From: Lonicera japonica
Taxonomy: Eukaryota > Streptophyta > Magnoliopsida > Dipsacales > Caprifoliaceae
NCBI GenBank assembly: GCA_021464415.1
Contig: CM038467.1
Span: 27,025,248-27,089,247 of the forward strand
Length of the DNA: 64,000 bases
Direction: 5' to 3'
Numbering within the stretch: position 1 is the first letter of the stretch; the number at the start of each line of letters is the position of its first letter. The notes under the pieces are model-generated. The model saw only the letters and a list, made by a program, of their open reading frames with translations. It did not search any database and was not told the origin of the DNA. Positions 58,997 through 64,000 of the stretch are shown here, one piece after another. The translations under genes and the position numbers were made by a program.

Positions 58997-59400
58997 ATTC
59001 TTCACACAATGATGCCCTAGTGATCACCATTAACATCAACACAGTTGACGTCAAAAGGGTTTTGATCTACTCGGGCAGGTCATCAGAAATTATGTACAGC
59101 AGTATATTCCAGAAGTTGAATCTCTCCCCCTCACAGATCAAGAATGCTAACTCTCCTGTCTTCAGTTTTAACGGCAAAGTAGTGTGGCCGATTCCTATAG
59201 TCTAGGTACTAGTTCATTTAGGTCCCAAATAAAATATGGTTGAGTTCATTGTCATGGACATTAATTTCCCATATAACGCAATCCTCAACAAGGGATGGTT
59301 AAGGCAGATGAAAGCAATAGCATCTCCCCTCCACTAGAAACTCAAATTCCCTAGTGAGGAAGGGATTATAGTTGTAAGAAGAAAGCAAGAGGATGAACAC
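58972..59400 (+). pseudogene. Gypsy aspartic protease, degenerate
   Basis: NDALVITININTVDVKRVLI is followed by YSGRSSEIMY where the family has D-[ST]-G-S-S, so the catalytic Asp is Tyr. A stop at 59203-59205 is followed in frame by FIVMDINFPYNAIL and KGWLRQMKAIAS, the usual end of the domain. Confidence 0.75.
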
Positions 59401-59721
59401 TATTGCTTCGGGCTAGCGATGCAAAGTGCTTTAAATGTTAAACATCCAGCTGAACTAGTTGAGGGACTTCAGGCTAAGGTTAAGACGACTGAGGCAACTA
59501 GAGACGTGGAGGCCGAGGAGGCCGAAAAAAGTTTGGGAAAGAGAAAAAAAGAAGATAAGCCCAAAACCATTCATCACATGGGAAACTTCAAAGAACTATT
59601 AGCAATTACAGTCTGGACAACCTATCAAAGGTGGGCATTTGGGTTTCCCGAAGAGAAATTTTTTAATGAAATGATTTAAGTCTGCGGTTGAAGGAAAAGG
59701 AACCGAAAAGAGTTTTTTTTT

Positions 59722-60490
59722 TTGGTTGGAAGTTCATTAATGCATGAGGAAAGAAAGCAAATGGTTAGTTTACTAAAGGCGAATGCAAATGTTTTTGCAT
59801 GGCAACCTTATGACATGCCTAACATCTATGCCGAGGTCATATGTCATAAAGTCCATAACAACAAAAAATACAAGCCCGTAAAGCAAAAGCCTAAAAAAAC
59901 TACACCAGATAAACCTAAGGTTGTAGAGGAAGAAGTACAAAAATGGCTAGAAGCAGGGGCAATCAAGGAGGCCGAGTTCCCATATAGATATCCAACCCAG
60001 TTGTAATCAAGAAGAAAAATGGTAAATTGAGGGTGTGCGTTGACTTTACCGATCTAAACAAACCCTGCCCGAAGGATAGCTTTCTTCTTTGGAAATTTGA
60101 CCAACTGGTAGACTCAGTTGCCTGACTTGAAAGGATAAGCTTCCTCGACGCGTATACTGGTTACCATGAGATTCCTTTATTTGGCCCAGATCAAGAAGCA
60201 ACAGCTTTCATCACAACTATGGGCCTGTATTGCTATAAGATCATGCTTTTTGGCCTCAAGAACGCAGGCGCCACCTATCAGAGATTAATGACAAAGATTT
60301 TTAAAGAATAGATGGAGAAGTCTATGGAGGTGATGTAGACGACATGTTGGTAAAAAGTAAGAAGGCTACCGACCACATTTCTGATTTAGACAAAACATTC
60401 CAAATTTTAAGGCATTATAGAATGAAGTTAAACACAACAAAGTGCACATTCAGTGTCAGTTCTGGCAAGTTCTTGGGCTTTATGTGAACA
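59722..60490 (+). pseudogene. Gypsy reverse transcriptase, degenerate
   Basis: Pieces in order: NANVFAWQPYDMPNI, KPKVVEEEVQKWLEAGAIKE, VVIKKKNGKLRVCVDFTDLN, CPKDSF, ISFLDAYTGYHEIPL, TTMGLYCYKIMLFGLKNAGA, VDDMLVKSKKATDH and LNTTKCTFSVSSGKFLGFM. The catalytic VDD is present. Frameshifts near 60000 and 60330 and a stop near 60125 break the frame. Confidence 0.85.
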
Positions 60491-60499
60491 ACAGGGGGA

Positions 60500-60840
60500 T
60501 TGATCATCGAGCAGGCAATTCGACTTGGGATTTTAGCATCAAACAACGAAGCCGAATATGAAACTTTGATCATGGGGTTGAAGAAGGTTAAAGTACTCGA
60601 CGTTTGAAACTTGAAGATCCATTGTGACTCGCAATTTTTGGCGAATCAACTGACCGAAAAATACGCTGCAAGAAACCAAAGCATGGAGGCCTACATGAGA
60701 TTAGCTCAGAAGCTATTCAAAGACTTTAATTCGGCCCAAACTGAAAGGTTTTCAAAAATGAAAATAGCCATGCTGATGCCTTGGTTACGCTTGCATTTGT
60801 GGTAGATTTAAGTATGAAAAGGACAATCGAAGTAGAATTC
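60500..60840 (+). pseudogene. Archaeal-type RNase H of the gypsy element
   Basis: [20 protein letters not shown], then [13 protein letters not shown], a TGA near 60607, and IHCDSQFLANQLTEKYAARN. This is the second RNase H characteristic of the Tat lineage. It follows LGFM of RT almost directly, so the intervening sequence (normally including a first RNase H) is deleted. Confidence 0.75.
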
Positions 60841-61019
60841 TTGTCGAGACCAAGAATAGAAGTAGACTACGTTGTTTTTTATGTTGAGGCTGATTTAGGA
60901 GTTTCCTGGAGGGTTCCAATCATTCGATATCTTAAGGATGGAAGTTTGCCTAGTGACAGCGGAGAAGCCTACAAAATTAGGGTTCAGGCCAGCTGATATT
61001 GGCTGCCTCCCGACAGTAA

Positions 61020-61775
61020 GCTTTTTATGAGATCATTTTCTGGCCCCTATTTAAAATGTGTACATACGAAGCAAGTACAGGGGATACTCCATGAGCTAAA
61101 TGAGGGAAACTACGAGAGTCATACATGTGGTAGGCCTTTAGCTCATCAGGCAAGAAACCAGAGTTATTGGTAGCCGTACATGCAGAAAGACGCTTTGGCA
61201 TATACAAAGAAATGTGATAAGTGCCAGAAACACGAGCTACTCATTCACCAACTTAGAACCGAACTTTTTTCGATAACAAATCTGTGAGAAAATTAACAAA
61301 TCTGTGGTCATTTGCTCAGTGGGGTTTGGACATACTTGACCTATTTCTGAATGCTTCTGAGTCAAGAAAATCTCTATTTGTGGCAACCGATTATTTCACC
61401 AAATGGGTAGAAGCGATGGCTATCGTCAACATTGCCGATTCGAATATGAAAACTTTCTTGTAGGAAAATATCCTCACCCGTTTTGGCATTCCTAAAATGA
61501 TCGTTTTCAACAATGGGATCTAGTTCAAGGGTAAGAAGGCTTTAAAATTTTGTCAAAAATTGGAAATATGTCAGAGTTTTTTCAATGTGACCCATCCACA
61601 AACGAATGGCCAGGCCGAGGCCTCTAACAAATTTATTCTCAAAGGCTTGAAGAAAATACTGGATGATGCCAAGGGAAATTGGGTTACGGAGTTGCCATTG
61701 ATTATTTGGGCTTTCATAACGGCTCCACGCCAATCAACTGGGGAAACACCATTCTCACTCATTTTTAGCACATAA
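61020..61775 (+). pseudogene. Gypsy integrase, degenerate
   Basis: A HHCC-like N-terminus (LNEGNYESHTCGRPLAHQAR, KKCDKCQKHE) in which the first His looks to be Asn. The core follows: WGLDILDLF, LFVATDYFTKWVEA, ILTRFGIPKMIVFNNGI (family SDNG, so the second Asp is Asn) and THPQTNGQAEASNKFILKGL with Glu retained. Stops lie at about 61462 and 61522. Confidence 0.8.
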
Positions 61776-62150
61776 GTGGCAATTCCTTTGGAAGTTAGTT
61801 TGCTGAGCTTACGGTTAATGCTGGTTGAATCAGGGGATAATGATGCAACAATGGAAGAAGCCTTGAATTTTGCCGACGAAAAGAGAAAAGTAGCTCTTAT
61901 TCGGTTGGCCTATCATCAGCAAAGCTTGTCTAAACAAAGGTTCAACCAAGTAAGCCCAAGAGATTTCCAAGTCGGTGATCTGGTTTTGAGGAAGAATATG
62001 GGTTCCATGGGAAGAGCCATATATTGTGACTGGATTGACTAGAACTAGTGCATACTACTTAAGAGATCAAGATAAAAGAGATATTCCAAACCCATGGAAT
62101 GTATCGAAGCTAAAAATATTATCATTGAATGTACTCGACCACGGCTAAGG
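61776..62150 (+). pseudogene. Gypsy pol C-terminus
   Basis: LNFADEKRKVALIRLAYHQQ, then RDFQVGDLVLRKN, and in a shifted frame YYLRDQDKRDIPNPWNVSKL, matching the end of Tat-type polyproteins. It ends near 62145. Confidence 0.7.
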
Positions 62151-62179
62151 GTCTATGTCTTTGACGATCAAATTTATGT

Positions 62180-62740
62180 TCATGAAAGTTATTCATTTTT
62201 CTAAATGAGCGAATACAAATCAATCTGGTAGACTTGGCTTGGTAGCCCGAATAAGATTGCCTGTAAGGTAAGCGGAACAAAATTGCTTGGTAGGTAGGGC
62301 TTGAAGAGCCAAATACAATTTGTTAAAAGTATAAGGCTCAGTAAGCCGAGGTAAATACGCCTGGTAACCAAAAGCAGTTGAGCCGCCTAAACGGGTTAGT
62401 GCTTTGTTTTAAGTACACTGACGTTGTTTTCCTTTAAGGGAAATTAACACTTGGTATGCAAGCCTGGTAGGCCGATGGAAATGTTAATGCCTTTAAGGCA
62501 CATCTTGAGGCACGTCATAGGCTATGTCAAGCCGAATATTGTGAAGTCTAGAAGGCTGTCACCTACTTAAAATTTTTGAAGTGAAATTTGTCTAGAAGGA
62601 TGCTTAACAATCTTAAAACTTCGAGTTTCTTACTTGGCAAACCCAAATCTGAGACTGTATTCATTGATTTAAAAAGTTGTTCATCTGCGACGCTAAGGGA
62701 AACATGCCACTAGCCTCTAAAAAGGGGAAAATAAGAAGAT
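62180..62740. other. Gypsy 3' non-coding region with degenerate GGTAGGC repeats
   Basis: TTGGTAGG/CTGGTAGGCCGA-type words recur at irregular spacing (about 62240-62480). No coding frame. Confidence 0.5.
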
Positions 62741-62747
62741 AAGGGAG

Positions 62748-63098
62748 TCAGTCCCTGCGCTTAAGTTCCTCCCGCAGCCTGTGCCTCTCCAATATTATTG
62801 CATTGTGCCATTCCTTTAAAGAATTGTGGGACTCCGCCTAGCGCAAGTAAAGTTGGTGCTCTACATCCAAAGACCCTTTTAGTTGGGCAATCTCCCTAAC
62901 TGCATGGCCTCCTTCAACCAGAGCCCTATCAAACTTGCGCCAAGCGTTATCCAGTTCAAGGGTACGCTCAACCAAATCCAGTTAAAGTTAATAGATTTTT
63001 TCAGACACCTCCTTTAGTGAAACATAGTGAGGAAGGATGAAGGAACCAGCATCCACATCATCAGGGTAGCTTAAACTAATGACGTCTTTATTTGCCAT
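62748..63098 (-). pseudogene. Antisense ORF in the gypsy 3' region
   Basis: Minus-strand ATG at 63098 opens MANKDVISLSYPDDVDAGSF. With in-frame stops near 63000 (two close together) and about 62840, the same frame runs 116 codons to a TGA at 62748. The later part is Leu/Glu/Arg-rich and likely coiled coil (LVERTLELDNAWRKFDRAL, LERHRLREELKRRD). Extra ORFs, sometimes antisense, between pol and the 3' LTR are known in Tat-lineage elements; their function is not established. Confidence 0.6.
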
Positions 63099-63545
63099 TA
63101 TAAATTCTCTATTTTTTATTGGGACTTGGAAGAAAAAAACATCGTTGAAGGAGTTCTATTCAGAATGGTAAGTTATGTCATTTAAGAAGATATATGTATA
63201 GATGGAAGAGGATCTTAGAAAACGAAAAGCCATAGTTCATTAAAAGGCTAACAGAGGATGGCCCACTTTCAGCGAATAGACGCTTTAGGAAAGCATAATG
63301 CCATCACTACCGAGATAACGCGTGGCAAAATTACTTAAGGCATGAGACCAACTAATCAGAAAGTGCCACATGGACAAGAACCGAATTGCAATTAACTCGG
63401 CAAAAATTTAGTAAGCCAGAATACATAGACTGAATTTGAAATTTGACTAAGTATGCCGAAGTAATCTATTTACTTGGGTATCTTGAAAATTTAAGTCTGT
63501 TGCACAAGAAATGATTTGAGATGTTGAATCCCATGATCGCACTTG

Positions 63546-63800
63546 TTATTTAAAGAATTTATGGTTAATTTAGTTAACATATTTGTCTTAGGTAATTGAA
63601 ATCATGCATTACTTGAAGAATTTATGGTTAATTTAATTAACAAATTTGTCTTAAGTGATTGATGCTACAAATTGATTAAGGATTGGCTGGCTAATTCAAT
63701 TAATAGATTTGTCTCAAAGTAGTAAAGTTATTCATTCACTTGGAGAAATTCTGGGTAATTCAGTTAGCGGATTCATGTTTAATAATTAAAGGTATAAATT
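63546..63800. repeat. Four tandem units of about 62 bp
   Basis: Each has GAATTTATGGTTAATTTAGTTAACA.ATTTGTCTTA or a worn version (starts about 63546, 63608, 63670 and 63738). The first two are closest. Confidence 0.75.
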
Positions 63801-64000
63801 CATTGGTCTAGCTAGGAAAGTCGAAAACGATGAGTCACAATAAAGAGACATGAAAGTTAAATCTTAAATAAGAGAGGAAAATTACAATTTCTCGGACTTC
63901 GAGGTCCAAGAATCACATATTTTAAAGAATGTATAATCTATAATGGTCCTAAAACTGATGAGAATGTACAATCATCTGCCGGCACTGGTGCCCCTTGAGT
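63800..64000. other. Window end, unassigned
   Basis: Probably still within the gypsy element; the expected 3' LTR was not recognised. Confidence 0.35.

Larger units (their letters stand above)
54360..63900 (+). mobile_element. Ty3/gypsy LTR retrotransposon, Tat-like, degenerate and internally deleted
   Basis: The order is gag, protease, RT, archaeal-type RNase H, integrase, then a long non-coding 3' part with an antisense ORF. This is the plan of the plant Tat lineage. Gag is split by a 2.2-kb solo LTR. Many stops and frameshifts are present. RT joins RNase H directly, so the connection and first RNase H regions are missing. An endogenous pararetrovirus is excluded by the integrase. Confidence 0.85.

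Noticed and set aside
54993..63098. Endogenous pararetrovirus
   Set aside because: An integrase domain, an LTR-type primer site and Tat-style RNase H are present, and no movement or coat protein was seen.

Overview
The window is nuclear DNA of a flowering plant, most likely a eudicot. It is AT-rich, its genes have GT-AG introns, and it carries TIR-domain and CC-type immune receptor sequences plus nearly every class of plant transposable element (MULE, CACTA, LINE, SINE, Ty3/gypsy LTR elements, Harbinger-like and Stowaway MITEs). I cannot name the species. There are few host genes: one apparently intact CC-NBS-LRR receptor (50054-53026, minus), one small HMA/isoprenyl-motif protein (44873-45247, plus), a GARP transcription factor copy without a start codon (about 40690-41473, plus), a TIR-domain exon (19778-20316, plus) and several broken receptor fragments.

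Layout. 883-13184 is a long-terminal-inverted-repeat MULE with a decayed FAR1-like transposase (2586-4993). Its right inverted repeat is split by a complete 5.7 kb CACTA element (6858-12548) that has 3-bp target duplications, subterminal repeats in both arms, a TNP2-type transposase with a 750-bp internal tandem duplication, and a spliced second gene, all on the minus strand. 13.6-14.8 kb holds a dead receptor-kinase LRR fragment between diverged direct repeats. 16.85-19.3 kb is a five-copy tandem array of about 300 bp interrupted by a Harbinger-like MITE.

19.4-39.8 kb is a broken immune-receptor locus. A TIR exon is followed, after a long TE-filled stretch, by an LRR exon of the CC-NBS-LRR kind; no NB-ARC lies between them. 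The stretch leading into the LRR exon is present twice (21.7-32.3 kb and 34.4-39.3 kb). The first copy was split by a minus-strand LINE (23836-30715). The second received a Stowaway MITE and another repeat, and its LRR exon is cut off after about 45 codons. Each copy shows the empty site for insertions in the other, so the order of events can be read.

40.7-53 kb contains the GARP copy, the HMA gene, SINE-like repeats, MITEs and the intact receptor. From 54.4 kb to the end lies an old Ty3/gypsy element of apparent Tat type on the plus strand. It has gag, protease, RT, an archaeal-type RNase H, integrase and an antisense ORF near its 3' end. Its gag was split by a 2172-bp solo LTR (56461-58632) with a perfect 5-bp target duplication; removing the LTR rejoins the gag frame exactly. 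Nothing here looks like a wholly new system. The most interesting points are the MHK-variant receptor, the TIR/CNL-type LRR relic, the datable nested insertions, the CACTA terminal repeats and the antisense retrotransposon ORF.
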